Of a DNA stretch of 64,000 nt, positions 1 through 8,785 are shown one piece after another. The position numbers and the translations under genes were made by a program. Each line of letters begins with the position of its first letter. Position 1 is the stretch's first letter. This DNA comes from an uncultured bacterium (GTDB lineage: Bacteria > Planctomycetota > Phycisphaerae > Phycisphaerales > SM1A02). The DNA lies in assembly GCA_903891095.1 (NCBI GenBank), contig CAITDI010000022.1, positions 35,142-99,141 on the forward strand. The letters run 5' to 3'. The notes below the pieces were generated by a model, which had not been told where the DNA came from, did not search any database, and was given only the letters and a program-made list of their open reading frames with translations.

Positions 1-924
1 CCGCAGCCGATCGACCTCGGCAAGGGCATCCGGCTGACCGCGAAGGACCTCGACTTCAGCGGGCTCATGCACCTGTGGAACAACCTCGACGGCTACTACG
101 CGGTCTCCGAGCCGCGCACGCGCACGATCGCCGCGCTTGCCGCGCGCGACCGCTGGCAGTGCGTCGAGCGCGGGCTCGCGGCGGGCGCGCTCAAGCTCGT
201 CGACGTCGATGCGCACCGCGCGTTCGAGATCCGCGGCGCGCGCGTGGAAGGCGACGATCGGCTCGTGCCCCGCACGGGCGCGACGTTCGAACTGATCGAA
301 CTCGACCGCGGAGGCGCGGGCCGACGCGCGAGCGTGTCCGAGGCGATCCTCCGCCAGGCCGTTCGCGCAGGCAGCGGCGAAGTCGCCTTTGAACTGCTCG
401 CAAGCGCCGACCACATCGTCGACACGCGCGGTAGCACCGCAGGCCGCTGGCCGCCGCGCATCAACGGCCTTTCGCCCGATGGATGCGCGGTGCGTGATCG
501 CGCCAACGACTCGGTCGTGCAGCTCGCCGCCGAGGCCGCGCAATTCGAGCCGAATCCCAGCGAAGCGCGCGCCGCCAAGGCCGCCGCCGCCGCGAAGGAC
601 TCGAGCCAGCAGATGTCGAACGCGATCCGCCTCGTGCGCGCCGACATCGTGGCGCGCATCGTGCAGCGCATCAACCAGTCGCTCTGCGGCCCGCTGATGA
701 TCCTGCTCGGCGCCGTGCTCGCGATCCGCCTGCGCGGCTCGAACCCGCTGCAGGTCTACATGCTCGCGTTCATCCCGTCGATCATCGACATCCTGCTCAT
801 CTCCGGCGGCGAGCAGATGCTCCGCGACGGAACCTCCGCGCTCGGCATCTTCGTCGCGACCAGCGGAAACATCGGCATCGCCGTGATGATTGCAATCGCC
901 TATCGGCGGGTGGCGAGGAACTGA
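1..924 (+). CDS. LptF/LptG-family permease, C-terminal part (left-truncated)
   Basis: The reading frame is open from base 1 with no stop before the first in-window ATG at 67, so the gene begins left of the window. The visible part has a periplasmic beta-rich stretch, an Ala-rich linker around residue 180 of the in-window ATG frame, and then three hydrophobic segments at the C-terminus. This is the layout of the second half of LptF/LptG permeases (YjgP/YjgQ), which move lipopolysaccharide from the inner membrane with the LptB ATPase. The next gene belongs to the same family and overlaps this stop codon (TGATG), which supports an lptF-lptG pair. I cannot say which of the two this is. No lptB lies nearby. 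Confidence 0.75.
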   Translation, partial: PQPIDLGKGIRLTAKDLDFSGLMHLWNNLDGYYAVSEPRTRTIAALAARDRWQCVERGLAAGALKLVDVDAHRAFEIRGARVEGDDRLVPRTGATFELIELDRGGAGRRASVSEAILRQAVRAGSGEVAFELLASADHIVDTRGSTAGRWPPRINGLSPDGCAVRDRANDSVVQLAAEAAQFEPNPSEARAAKAAAAAKDSSQQMSNAIRLVRADIVARIVQRINQSLCGPLMILLGAVLAIRLRGSNPLQVYMLAFIPSIIDILLISGGEQMLRDGTSALGIFVATSGNIGIAVMIAIAYRRVARN

Positions 925-2051
925 TGCTGATGCTCGACCGCTGGATCGCCCGCAGGTTCCTGGGCAACTTCATCCTCATCTTCGCGGTGATGTTCCTCTT
1001 CGCCGTGTCGATCGACACGATCCTGCAGCTTGACTCGTACATCGAGGGCGCGCGTCTCGCCGTGAAGGCGGGGCGCTTCTCGACGTTGCTCACCGCGGTT
1101 CCGGCGGCGATCGTCGACTTCAACCTGCCGCGGCTCTTCCAGTTCTTCGCATACATGGTCGGGCTCTGCTCGGTCGCCGCGGCGGGATTCACCTTCACGC
1201 AGATGGTCCGCGCGCGCGAGGTCGTCGCGATGCTCGCGGCGGGCATCAGCCTCTGGCGCGTCGGCCTTGCGGTGATCGGCGTGGCGTTCTTCCTCAACCT
1301 GCTGCAGCTGATGAACGGCGAGCTCGTGCTGCCGCGCCTCGCGCCGCTCCTCGTGCGCGAGAACTCCGCGATCCTCCAGCAGACGGCGCAGAGCTTTCCC
1401 GTCAAATTGATCGAGGACCGCGGCGCGCGGCTGCTGCTTGCGTCGAGCTTCGATCCCGCGACCGAGTCGCTGCAGAACCTCGTCGTCCTCGAGCGCGACG
1501 AGCACGGCGCGGCCACGCGCCGCATCGAGGCCCCGCGCGCCAAGTGGAACGCGCAGGCCGGCGGCTGGGATCTCGAGAACGGCTTCGCCTCCAAGCGCAC
1601 GACGCGCGAGCGGCAGGGCGCGCGCGAAGTGCGCATCGAGCCGCAGGAAGGCGTCACCTTCATCGCGAGCGATGTCTCGCCGCGCGCGATCCTCGCGCGG
1701 CGTTTCCGCGGATTCGCGCAGCTGCTCTCGTCGCCGCAGATCACGCAGCTCGCGAGCGAAGGCGGCATCGATGTCGGCGCCGCGACGCGTCTCGTCGGCC
1801 AGCGGTTTGCCGGCGCGTGCGTCAACCTGCTCATGCTGGTGATCGTGCTGCCGTTCTTCCTCGTGCGCGAGCCGAAGAAGATGCTGCGCCCGAGCGTGAT
1901 CTGCGCGGGCGTCGCGGTGCCTGGACTGCTTGGCAGCCTCTTCATGATGACCGTGGATATGCCGCATGTGCCTGCGACGGTCGGCGTGTTCCTGCCGGTC
2001 GCGGTGCTGCTGCCGATCGCCGCGTGGCGTGTTGGCGCGCTGCGGAGCTAG
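924..2051 (+). CDS. LptF/LptG-family permease
   Basis: A 375-residue membrane protein opening with MLMLDRWIARRFLGNF, the usual amphipathic start plus first helix of YjgP/YjgQ permeases. Three hydrophobic segments lie in the first 130 residues, a soluble beta-rich periplasmic domain in the middle, and three helices at the C-terminus. The ATG overlaps the stop of the preceding permease, so the two are probably translated together as the heterodimer of an Lpt-type exporter. The length fits the family (about 355-390 residues). Known family role: extraction of lipopolysaccharide from the inner membrane. The substrate in this organism is inferred. LptG is slightly more likely because it is the second gene of the pair. 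Confidence 0.85.
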   Translation: MLMLDRWIARRFLGNFILIFAVMFLFAVSIDTILQLDSYIEGARLAVKAGRFSTLLTAVPAAIVDFNLPRLFQFFAYMVGLCSVAAAGFTFTQMVRAREVVAMLAAGISLWRVGLAVIGVAFFLNLLQLMNGELVLPRLAPLLVRENSAILQQTAQSFPVKLIEDRGARLLLASSFDPATESLQNLVVLERDEHGAATRRIEAPRAKWNAQAGGWDLENGFASKRTTRERQGAREVRIEPQEGVTFIASDVSPRAILARRFRGFAQLLSSPQITQLASEGGIDVGAATRLVGQRFAGACVNLLMLVIVLPFFLVREPKKMLRPSVICAGVAVPGLLGSLFMMTVDMPHVPATVGVFLPVAVLLPIAAWRVGALRS

Positions 2052-2074
2052 CGCTGCGTATGAGGGCTGTTTCG

Positions 2075-3073
2075 TCAGCGGGTTTTGGTCGGCGCGGGCG
2101 CGCCGTCGAACGCGCGATCAAACACCGTGACCCGCTCGAGCGACGAGAGTTCGCGCGCGAGCGCCTCCATCAGCAGCCGCTCGCGACTGAGCCGCACCAT
2201 CGCCTCGCAGCGCGCGCGCGACGCGTCGAGCGTCACGCCGTCCGCGGGCTTTTCCTCGAGGACCTGCAGCAGATAGAACCGTCCGCCGTCGAGCACGGGC
2301 GTCGACACGCTGCCGACGGCCGTCGCGAACAGCCCCACGCGGATCGGCTCGGGATAGCTCGGGTCGCGCCGCGCGATCGGCGCGAGCAGTCCGCCGCGCA
2401 CGGCGCTTTCATCGAGCGAGCGCTCGACCGCGAGATCGGCAAACGGCCGCTGCGCGAGTTCGCGCGCGAACTTCTCCGCGTCAGGCAGCGATGAAAGCAC
2501 GGCAAGCCGCGCGACGCGCTTCGGCCCGTGCAGCATGTCGAAGGCGTTGGCGATGCCCGCGTCGTCGATCTTGACCGCCGACGCGACCAGCGCGCGCAGT
2601 CCCGCATTGCGCTTGATCAGCTGCGCGAAACGCGTCTTGCCGAGGCCTTGCCGCGAGCGGATCTCGCCGAGCAGTTCGACCGCGCGCGCGGGATCCTCCG
2701 AAAGCGTGTCGAGCAGCAGCTTGCGCTCGCGCTCGATCGCGGCGTCGTCGATCTTGATGCCGGATTCCTTGAGGCGCTTGGCAAGGCGCGCGTCGAGCAC
2801 GGCGTCGCGCAGCGCGGTCTGTCCCGCGAGCTCGACCAGCGGCTCGCGCAGCGCGTTGAACTCGATCGACTCGCCATCGACGATCGCGACGAGCGAACCC
2901 TGCGGCGCGCGCGGCTGCGGAGCAGCGGCGGGGGGCGGCGCGACGGTCGCGCCTTGCTGCTGCGGCGCCGGCGCAGTCGCGCATCCCCCGAGCAGGATCG
3001 CGTGCACGCCGACAACGGCGGCGCGGCGTGCGGAAGCAGGAAGACGGCGGGATGCAGCGGTGATCGCAACCAT
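2075..3073 (-). CDS. SurA/PrsA-like peptidyl-prolyl isomerase lipoprotein
   Basis: A 332-residue protein with an N-terminal signal peptide ending in the lipobox LLGGC near residue 30, followed by a Pro/Ala/Gln-rich linker. Then come an alpha-helical chaperone-like region (VDGESIEFNALREPL, typical of SurA/PrsA N-domains) and a parvulin-like segment near residues 190-280 containing the features SLDESAVRGGLL and GGRFYLLQVLEE. It is convergent with the Lpt genes. A periplasmic chaperone/isomerase for envelope proteins is the best reading. The parvulin domain is degenerate by eye, so catalytic activity is uncertain. Confidence 0.65.
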   Translation of the reverse strand: MVAITAASRRLPASARRAAVVGVHAILLGGCATAPAPQQQGATVAPPPAAAPQPRAPQGSLVAIVDGESIEFNALREPLVELAGQTALRDAVLDARLAKRLKESGIKIDDAAIERERKLLLDTLSEDPARAVELLGEIRSRQGLGKTRFAQLIKRNAGLRALVASAVKIDDAGIANAFDMLHGPKRVARLAVLSSLPDAEKFARELAQRPFADLAVERSLDESAVRGGLLAPIARRDPSYPEPIRVGLFATAVGSVSTPVLDGGRFYLLQVLEEKPADGVTLDASRARCEAMVRLSRERLLMEALARELSSLERVTVFDRAFDGAPAPTKTR

Positions 3074-3189
3074 GGAGCGGCGCGCAGCGTACTCCCACGC
3101 TCGCGCGCGTGCGTGCGTGGCCCTCGGGCATCGTGGCTATGCTCCCTCATTCCGCTGCTCGCGCCTTTGCGCGCGACCGGCGTCTCATC

Positions 3190-3309
3190 ATGTCCGACGA
3201 ACTCATGTCCGACGACCCCATGTCTGACGAACCCATGTCTGACGAACCCATGTCCGACGCAACCAAGGCCTACGACCCCAAGGCCTACGACCCCAAGGCC
3301 TACGACCCC
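3190..3309 (+). repeat. Two adjacent 15-bp in-frame tandem repeat arrays
   Basis: Five copies of a 15-bp unit starting ATGTC(C/T)GACGA begin at 3190, 3205, 3220, 3235 and 3250. Three copies of AAGGCCTACGACCCC follow at 3265, 3280 and 3295. Both arrays keep frame and encode MSDEP-like and KAYDP pentapeptides. Every copy of the first array contains an ATG that could initiate translation. Confidence 0.95.
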
Positions 3310-4182
3310 AAGGCCATCCTCTGTCCCTACTGCGGCGACGCGCAGAAGCCCGCGCTTGCCTGCCGTTCCTGCGGCGGCAGCTTCGACCAGTGGAGCCTCG
3401 CCGCCACGCAGAACGACATGGGCACGTGGCAGGTGCGCGATTCGTCGCGGCCGCATTTCATCGGGTTGTCGCACGAGGCGATCGTCGCGGCGATCCGCGC
3501 GGGCGAGATCGGCATGAACTCGATCGTGCGCGGACCGACCACGCGGCAGTTCTGGACGCTCGCGCGGCGCGCGCCTGGGATCGCGCATCTCTTTGGTCGT
3601 TGTCACGCGTGCCAGTCGCCGGTCGCGCCAGCCGCGCCGAGCTGCAGCGCGTGCGGCACGGTGCCGTCGACGCCGCCGGCGCGCAACTTCGCGGGGCTTC
3701 CCGCCATCGAGCGCGTCGCGACGCCTGCCGACGCGGTGCCTGATCTCGCTGGTTTCATCGAGGATTCCGGCGTGCTGCTCGTCCGCGTGACCGCAGTGGC
3801 GGAGGAGCGCGTTGCAGTCGCGCCCGTCGTCGTCGCCGCGCCCACGCCCACGCCCACGCCTACGCCGCGCGACGCCGTCTCCATCGTCGATCGCGCGCTC
3901 GCCGAACGCACGCGCAAGCTCGAGCGCACCAACCGCGCGCTGTTCGCGGCGGTGGTCGTGGCGTCGATCGGTGCGGTCGTGCTGTTCTTCTTCCTGTTCG
4001 ACAAGCTCGAGCAGAATCGGCGGCTTCAGTCGATCGTTCGTCAGCGCGACGCTGAGATCGCCAAAGCCAAGCAGGCACAGGATGAGCGCGACCGCAAGGC
4101 GCCCGCGGCCGTCACTCCCGTGGTCAACGCTCCACAGCCTGAGCTTCCGAAGATTCCCGAAACGCCGCGCGCCACGCCGTAA
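3190..4182 (+). CDS. Zinc-ribbon membrane protein with repeat-built N-terminus
   Basis: From the ATG at 3190 the protein has 330 residues. The first 40 are five MSD(E/D)(P/L)-type pentapeptides and three KAYDP pentapeptides. Next is a CPYC...CRSC zinc ribbon, a GYF-like stretch (TWQVRDSS...LSHEAIVAAIRAGEIG), and a second ribbon CHAC...CSAC. After a Pro/Thr linker come one hydrophobic helix (ALFAAVVVASIGAVVLFFFLF) and a charged, probably coiled-coil tail. Function unknown; the domain set suggests a membrane-anchored adaptor. The frame stays open back to 3109, but the region before 3190 has no clear ribosome binding site. Five in-frame ATGs spaced 15 bp apart make the true start ambiguous. Confidence 0.7.
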   Translation: MSDELMSDDPMSDEPMSDEPMSDATKAYDPKAYDPKAYDPKAILCPYCGDAQKPALACRSCGGSFDQWSLAATQNDMGTWQVRDSSRPHFIGLSHEAIVAAIRAGEIGMNSIVRGPTTRQFWTLARRAPGIAHLFGRCHACQSPVAPAAPSCSACGTVPSTPPARNFAGLPAIERVATPADAVPDLAGFIEDSGVLLVRVTAVAEERVAVAPVVVAAPTPTPTPTPRDAVSIVDRALAERTRKLERTNRALFAAVVVASIGAVVLFFFLFDKLEQNRRLQSIVRQRDAEIAKAKQAQDERDRKAPAAVTPVVNAPQPELPKIPETPRATP

Positions 4183-4203
4183 CGCGGCGGCGCGCAGGCC
4201 GAC

Positions 4204-6594
4204 TCACGGCTTGCTGCCCGAAGGCAGCGGAATCGCCGGCGGCGTGAGCGGATCCGACAGCGGCGCAGTCAGCGGCCGCGTGAACTGTTGTCCGGAGTCC
4301 GGCTGTGCGCTTGGCATTCCGCCGGGGAGCCCCGTCGGCGGCGCCTGCGTCGCAGACTGCTGCGGTTGCTGTTGCTGTTGCGGCGGAGGCTGCAGCAGCA
4401 GAATCAACTTGCCATCCGTCGTCCGCGTGAACACCGTGTTCGACGCGATGAACGGCGCAAGCCACGCCCCCGACGCAAGCGCTGGATTGATCCAGCCCGC
4501 CTGCGCCCAGACCTCCAGCATGCCGCGGTCGACGATCGCGAACGCATAGCCACGCGAGCGCAGCTTCACGCCCCATTCCGTCGGCGCGTTGGGCGACTCT
4601 TCGACCACGCGATCAAATTCGCCGCGATCCCACACGGTGTTCCAGCTGAGCGACGAAGGGACGCGCGCCGAGTAGAACGGCGTCGAGTAGCCGATCGCCA
4701 CGACCTTCGCCTCGGGAGGTATCGCGAAGTTCAGCGCAAACGCGCTGTCGATCTGCTGGGCGAGCTCGCGCTGCTCCTCGGGCGTCTTCGCTTGCTTGAG
4801 CCGCATCGATATCGCCTCGCCGGTGCGGTTGGCCATGCCGTCGATCATGACGGAGGGAGCTCGGCCTTCCTCCCACACGAGCGTGGGCGCTTGGCCGATC
4901 GCGCTTTCCTTCGCCTTGAGCGACATCGGCTCGCGCATGTAGGTCACGAACGGCAGCGCCAGCGCGATGAGCACCGTCCACGCTGCGTACTGCCGCCCGA
5001 TCTTTCGTCCGAGCATGGCGAGCAGCACGGTCGCGCCGAGCGCCATCGGCACCACGGCGGGCAGCATGAAGCGGCTCTTGAGATGCGTCGCCAGCAGCCA
5101 GCCCGCGCACATCGCCGCGGTGACGGCCAGCGCTTGCCGCGCCCACGCGCTGCGACGGCTCGCGACCGCGAGTCCGATCAGGCCTGCGATCGGCGCAACG
5201 CTCCACAGCGGGAACCACGGCTCGGTCGGCGAAGGCGCCGCGACGAAACCGTAGAGCAGCCACTGCTGCACCAGCGCGCCGAGGCGATCGCCCACGCCGC
5301 CGACCGGTCCATGCGCGGCAAGGAACACCTGCGCCTGCTCTTCGCTCCACGGTCCTGCGCCAAACATGTGCCGCAGGAACGGGAAGAACGGATTTCCATA
5401 CGCGAGCCCGTTGCGCACCATCCACGGCGCAAGCATGAGCGCGCCCACGCCAAGCACGACCGGCGCGAACTTGAGCGAGCGGGGACCCGCGCGCATGATC
5501 GTGATCACGAGCAGGGGGATCGCGGTAAAGAAGAGCGCGCTCGGCTTCGCGCCGAACGCCGCGGCCGCGAGGACCGCAAGCGCGATCGCCGCGCGCACGT
5601 CGAGCCGGCGTTCCGATTCCGTCGCGCGCACGAGCAGCAGCCAGCCCGCGGCGAGCGCGAGGCACGGATACATGTCGTTGTATGCGAGCGTGCCGACGAC
5701 CATCGTCCACGGCACCGCGAGAAACACCGCCGCCGCGAGAAAGCCGACCGTCTCATCCACCATCGCGCGACCAAGCCGCGCGACCACGAACGCCGTCGCG
5801 AGCGTCGCGAGCACCGCCCACCACTGGCACGCGAACGCGCCGTCGATCGGCGTGCCGCGCACGAGCATCAGGTGCATGAACGCGCTCTCGACGAACGACG
5901 GCAACGCCGAGTACACATTGCCTGTGACCGGCGCGATCGTGCCCGTCGCGGTGAGCCAGTGCTTGGGCAGCGTCAGGTGGTAGCTGAGCGCGTCGTAGCC
6001 CTTGAACTCGCTCGACCAGAGCCATCCAGGCGCGTTCGATGCGGCGACGATCAGCAGTCCCGCGACCGCGCCGAGCGCGGTCCAGAACGCGAGCTGCCCC
6101 GCGCGCGAGATCGCCGGCGGAGCCTGGTCGTCGTCGCTGCCGCTGTGGTCGCCGCGAATCGGCGCATCACGCAGCACGCGCGCGCCGACCACCACGCCGA
6201 TGCCCACCGCCACCCACGGGATCAGCCCGCCGCCCGCGGTGATCACGCCGAGCGAACCGAGCGTCGTGTCCAGGAAGAGCATCGCCGCCGAGCCGAGGCC
6301 GAGCGCGATCGCGAGTTCGTCCAGCGTGGTGCGCTCGCCGTCGCCGAGCGTCCGACGCATCGCCGCCGACGCGATCGATTGCACGCTCGGACCGATCGCC
6401 ACGCGAACGATCCCGAGTCCGAGACCGCACGAAGCGGCCCACCAGAGGAGCGCATGCAAGCCGTCGCGGTAGGCGACGCTCGCGACACCCACAAGCAGGT
6501 TCGCCTCCAGCGGGCCGGTCATCCCGGCGAGCACGAAGGCCGCAGCAACGAGTCCGAGGGCAAAGGGAACGATCGTCCGCATCGACTTTGACAT
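4204..6594 (-). CDS. GT-C-type polytopic membrane protein (ArnT/GT39-like)
   Basis: From the ATG at 6594 (MSKSMRTIVPF) the protein has 796 residues. About a dozen hydrophobic segments are followed by a soluble C-terminal domain and a Gln/Pro-rich low-complexity tail (a run of five Gln). The loop YDALSYHLTLPKHWL after the early helices and the later helix-loop segment NDMYPCLALAAGWLLL fit lipid-linked sugar transferases of the GT-C fold (ArnT/PMT/GT39-like). A role in glycosylating envelope lipid or protein is inferred; donor and acceptor cannot be told. The frame is open to 6708, but the start at 6594 places the first helix directly at the N-terminus, as expected. Confidence 0.65.
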   Translation of the reverse strand: MSKSMRTIVPFALGLVAAAFVLAGMTGPLEANLLVGVASVAYRDGLHALLWWAASCGLGLGIVRVAIGPSVQSIASAAMRRTLGDGERTTLDELAIALGLGSAAMLFLDTTLGSLGVITAGGGLIPWVAVGIGVVVGARVLRDAPIRGDHSGSDDDQAPPAISRAGQLAFWTALGAVAGLLIVAASNAPGWLWSSEFKGYDALSYHLTLPKHWLTATGTIAPVTGNVYSALPSFVESAFMHLMLVRGTPIDGAFACQWWAVLATLATAFVVARLGRAMVDETVGFLAAAVFLAVPWTMVVGTLAYNDMYPCLALAAGWLLLVRATESERRLDVRAAIALAVLAAAAFGAKPSALFFTAIPLLVITIMRAGPRSLKFAPVVLGVGALMLAPWMVRNGLAYGNPFFPFLRHMFGAGPWSEEQAQVFLAAHGPVGGVGDRLGALVQQWLLYGFVAAPSPTEPWFPLWSVAPIAGLIGLAVASRRSAWARQALAVTAAMCAGWLLATHLKSRFMLPAVVPMALGATVLLAMLGRKIGRQYAAWTVLIALALPFVTYMREPMSLKAKESAIGQAPTLVWEEGRAPSVMIDGMANRTGEAISMRLKQAKTPEEQRELAQQIDSAFALNFAIPPEAKVVAIGYSTPFYSARVPSSLSWNTVWDRGEFDRVVEESPNAPTEWGVKLRSRGYAFAIVDRGMLEVWAQAGWINPALASGAWLAPFIASNTVFTRTTDGKLILLLQPPPQQQQQPQQSATQAPPTGLPGGMPSAQPDSGQQFTRPLTAPLSDPLTPPAIPLPSGSKP

Positions 6595-6711
6595 GGCGGC
6601 GATATCGGCGGAACGCGAGGGGAAGGGCGCAAACTCCGCCGTGCGCCGTCGCCCCGTCCCCCGTGGTACGCGGCTTGCCTCTGCAGCGGCACAGGACAGG
6701 AGGTCCACCCG

Positions 6712-7881
6712 ATGACAGGCGCACTCGGCTCATTCCGCGCATTCCTTGCTTCAATTCTGCCCGCGGGGGCGAACCCGCACCGAACCCTCGGTGCAGTTTC
6801 TGCGCCGCTCTGGGCGTTGCTGATCGCGATCCTTGCCGCCCCGGCCAGCGCGGGCGAGCTCCAGGAGTACGCCCGTCTCCGCGGCCTCGAAGGCGACAAG
6901 TTCGTGGGCATCGGCCTGGTCTACGGCCTCGCCGGCACCGGCGACAGCATGAAGGACGGCGCCGCATCCAGCCGGCCCTACGCCCAGCTCCTCAAGAACC
7001 TCGGCAACATCGGGTCCGACCCGAAGTCGCTCGCCAAGACCAAGTCCGTCGCGCTCGTCCTCGTGACCGTCGAGATCCCTCGGAACGGCGTCCGCACCGA
7101 TGACCGCCTCGACGTGACGATCGGCACCTACGGCACCGCTTCGAGCCTCGCGGGCGGCCAGCTCGTGACGAGCTTCCTCAAGAGCCCGGTCATGCCCGCC
7201 GACCCCGCCGAGTGGCTGCCCTACGCGGTGGCCGAAGGCGAGCTCGAGGTCGACCCGACGACCCCGACCAAGGCCAAGATCCGCGGCGGCGCCCGCATGG
7301 TGCGCGACGTGGTCATGAACCCCTTCGAGGGCGACTCGGTCGCGCTCGTCCTCTACCCGCAGTACGCGGGCTATCCGACCGCGTCGAGCATTGCGGACCT
7401 CATCAACGACGAGCTCTCCGTGTCCGGCCACTCGGGCGCTGCCAAGGTCGAGGACGCGCAGACGATCCGCGTGCGCATTCCCGCCGACGACCTGCAGAAC
7501 CGCAACAAGTTCGTCGCGCAGCTGATGACCTTCTCCGTGCCAGGCGACCTGATCCGCACGCCGGCGCGCATCGTGATCGACCGCGCAGGCAAGGTGATCA
7601 CGGTCGACGAGCGCGTCGAGTTCCGTCCCGCGGCGATCACCGCGGCGAACCTGCGCATCACGACGATCACGCCGCCCATCCAGCCGACTCCCGACCAGCC
7701 GATCACCGACACGACCGCGTGGACCGGCGTCGCTACGGGCGAGACGCAGCGCCAGAGCATGCGGCTCAAGTCGCTCATCGACGCGCTGGTGCAGGTCGAC
7801 GTGCCGTTCGAAACCCAGGTCCAGGTCATCCGGGCGCTCGAGCGCCAAGGCGCGCTCAAGGCGCAGGTGATCGAGCAATGA
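6712..7881 (+). CDS. flgI: Flagellar P-ring protein FlgI
   Basis: A 389-residue protein with a signal peptide ending ...LAAPASA-GELQ near residue 45, then the FlgI hallmark GIGLVYGLAGTGDS and the family sequence VEIPRNGVRTDDRLDVTIGTYG. FlgI forms the periplasmic P ring, the bushing around the rod, which implies an outer-membrane-type envelope here. Family length is about 365; the extra residues are the N-terminal extension before the signal peptide, so a start further inside is possible. It heads a tight cluster with the rod-binding, flgN and flgK genes. Its stop overlaps the next start (ATGA). No flgH (L ring) is visible next to it. Confidence 0.95.
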   Translation: MTGALGSFRAFLASILPAGANPHRTLGAVSAPLWALLIAILAAPASAGELQEYARLRGLEGDKFVGIGLVYGLAGTGDSMKDGAASSRPYAQLLKNLGNIGSDPKSLAKTKSVALVLVTVEIPRNGVRTDDRLDVTIGTYGTASSLAGGQLVTSFLKSPVMPADPAEWLPYAVAEGELEVDPTTPTKAKIRGGARMVRDVVMNPFEGDSVALVLYPQYAGYPTASSIADLINDELSVSGHSGAAKVEDAQTIRVRIPADDLQNRNKFVAQLMTFSVPGDLIRTPARIVIDRAGKVITVDERVEFRPAAITAANLRITTITPPIQPTPDQPITDTTAWTGVATGETQRQSMRLKSLIDALVQVDVPFETQVQVIRALERQGALKAQVIEQ

Positions 7882-8222
7882 GCTACGTGACCTCCGCCAG
7901 CAACGCGTCGCTCCTCGCGCCCGACGCGCGTCTCGCGCAGCACGCGCGCAGCGGCGACACCCGCGGCCTCGCGCTCGAGGCCGCCAAGACCCTCGTCGGC
8001 GAGGCGTTCGTCAAGCCCGTGCTCGCCTCGCTCCGCGACTCGGGTCTCGCCGCCGACGCCTTCAAGCCAGGGACCGCCGAGAAGCGCTTCCGCCCGATGT
8101 TCGACGCGATGCTCTCCGACCGCGTGGTCGAGAGCTCGCACTTTGCGCTCGTCGAGCGCGTGGCAGATCGCTTCGAGCGCTCGATGGGCCACACGGCGAA
8201 GCCCGAAGGAGCCGCACGATGA
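7878..8222 (+). CDS. FlgJ N-domain-like rod-binding protein
   Basis: A 114-residue protein whose ATG overlaps the flgI stop by four bases. The sequence LEAAKTLVGEAFVKPVLASLRDSGLA followed by FRPMFDAMLSDRVV and FALVERVADRFERS follows the helical pattern of the Rod_bind domain (FlgJ N-terminus), whose usual form has an (F/M)xxMxDxxL-type core. It lacks a peptidoglycan hydrolase domain, as in many bacteria outside Gammaproteobacteria. Position right after flgI is the standard one. It caps or guides the rod during assembly in the periplasm. The longer open frame upstream lies inside flgI and is a shadow. Confidence 0.75.
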   Translation: MSYVTSASNASLLAPDARLAQHARSGDTRGLALEAAKTLVGEAFVKPVLASLRDSGLAADAFKPGTAEKRFRPMFDAMLSDRVVESSHFALVERVADRFERSMGHTAKPEGAAR

Positions 8223-8761
8223 ACGCCGCCGCGCATCCAGCATCCGCGCAGCGTCCCGCGCAATCCCGCGCGAGCGCGGCGCGATTGATCGAGATCCTCG
8301 AGTCGAGCCACGCGCTCTACACGCAGCTTCTCGCGCAGATCCGCGCGCGCCGCGAGGCGATCCGCACCGCGGACTTCGTGCGCCTCGAGCAGCTCGAGAA
8401 CAGCGAGCAGGTGATCGCCGCCAGGCTCGCGCTCCTCGACCAGGACCGCACGGCCGAGGTCGCCGCGCTCGCAGTGCGCCTCGCGCTCGCGCCGGGCGCT
8501 GCATTGACCGACATCGCCGCGCGCCTCGGCGAGCAGGAGCGCGCGCGCCTCGACATCGTCCGCAGCGAGCTCCGCACGCTGATCGAGGAGACGCGACGCG
8601 AGTCGAGCATCCTCCGTCAGGCGAGCGACCGGCTCTCGTCGCACATGGCGGGAATCCTCCAGACCGTCCACTCGGCGATGGCGCACGCGAAGGTGTACTC
8701 GCGCGGCGGCCGAATCGCAGTTGGCCAGAACGTCGTGTCGAGCCTCGACATCCGTTCGTGA
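8219..8761 (+). CDS. flgN: FlgN-like export chaperone
   Basis: A 180-residue, almost wholly alpha-helical protein with heptad-like spacing (LLAQIRARREAIRTADFVRLEQLENSEQ...). Its C-terminus ends in GRIAVGQNVVSSLDIRS, similar to the short tail seen on FlgN proteins. It overlaps the rod-binding gene by four bases and is directly followed by flgK, its expected client. FlgN binds FlgK and FlgL in the cytoplasm and delivers them to the flagellar type III export gate. The call rests on helical character, size and position more than on a strict motif. Confidence 0.75.
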   Translation: MNAAAHPASAQRPAQSRASAARLIEILESSHALYTQLLAQIRARREAIRTADFVRLEQLENSEQVIAARLALLDQDRTAEVAALAVRLALAPGAALTDIAARLGEQERARLDIVRSELRTLIEETRRESSILRQASDRLSSHMAGILQTVHSAMAHAKVYSRGGRIAVGQNVVSSLDIRS

Positions 8762-8785
8762 ACGCAGCTTGAAAGCGAGCAACGC

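Noticed and set aside
4288..6591. A 767-codon frame opposite the GT-C membrane protein
   Set aside because: Arg/His-rich and antisense to a gene with clear membrane segments.
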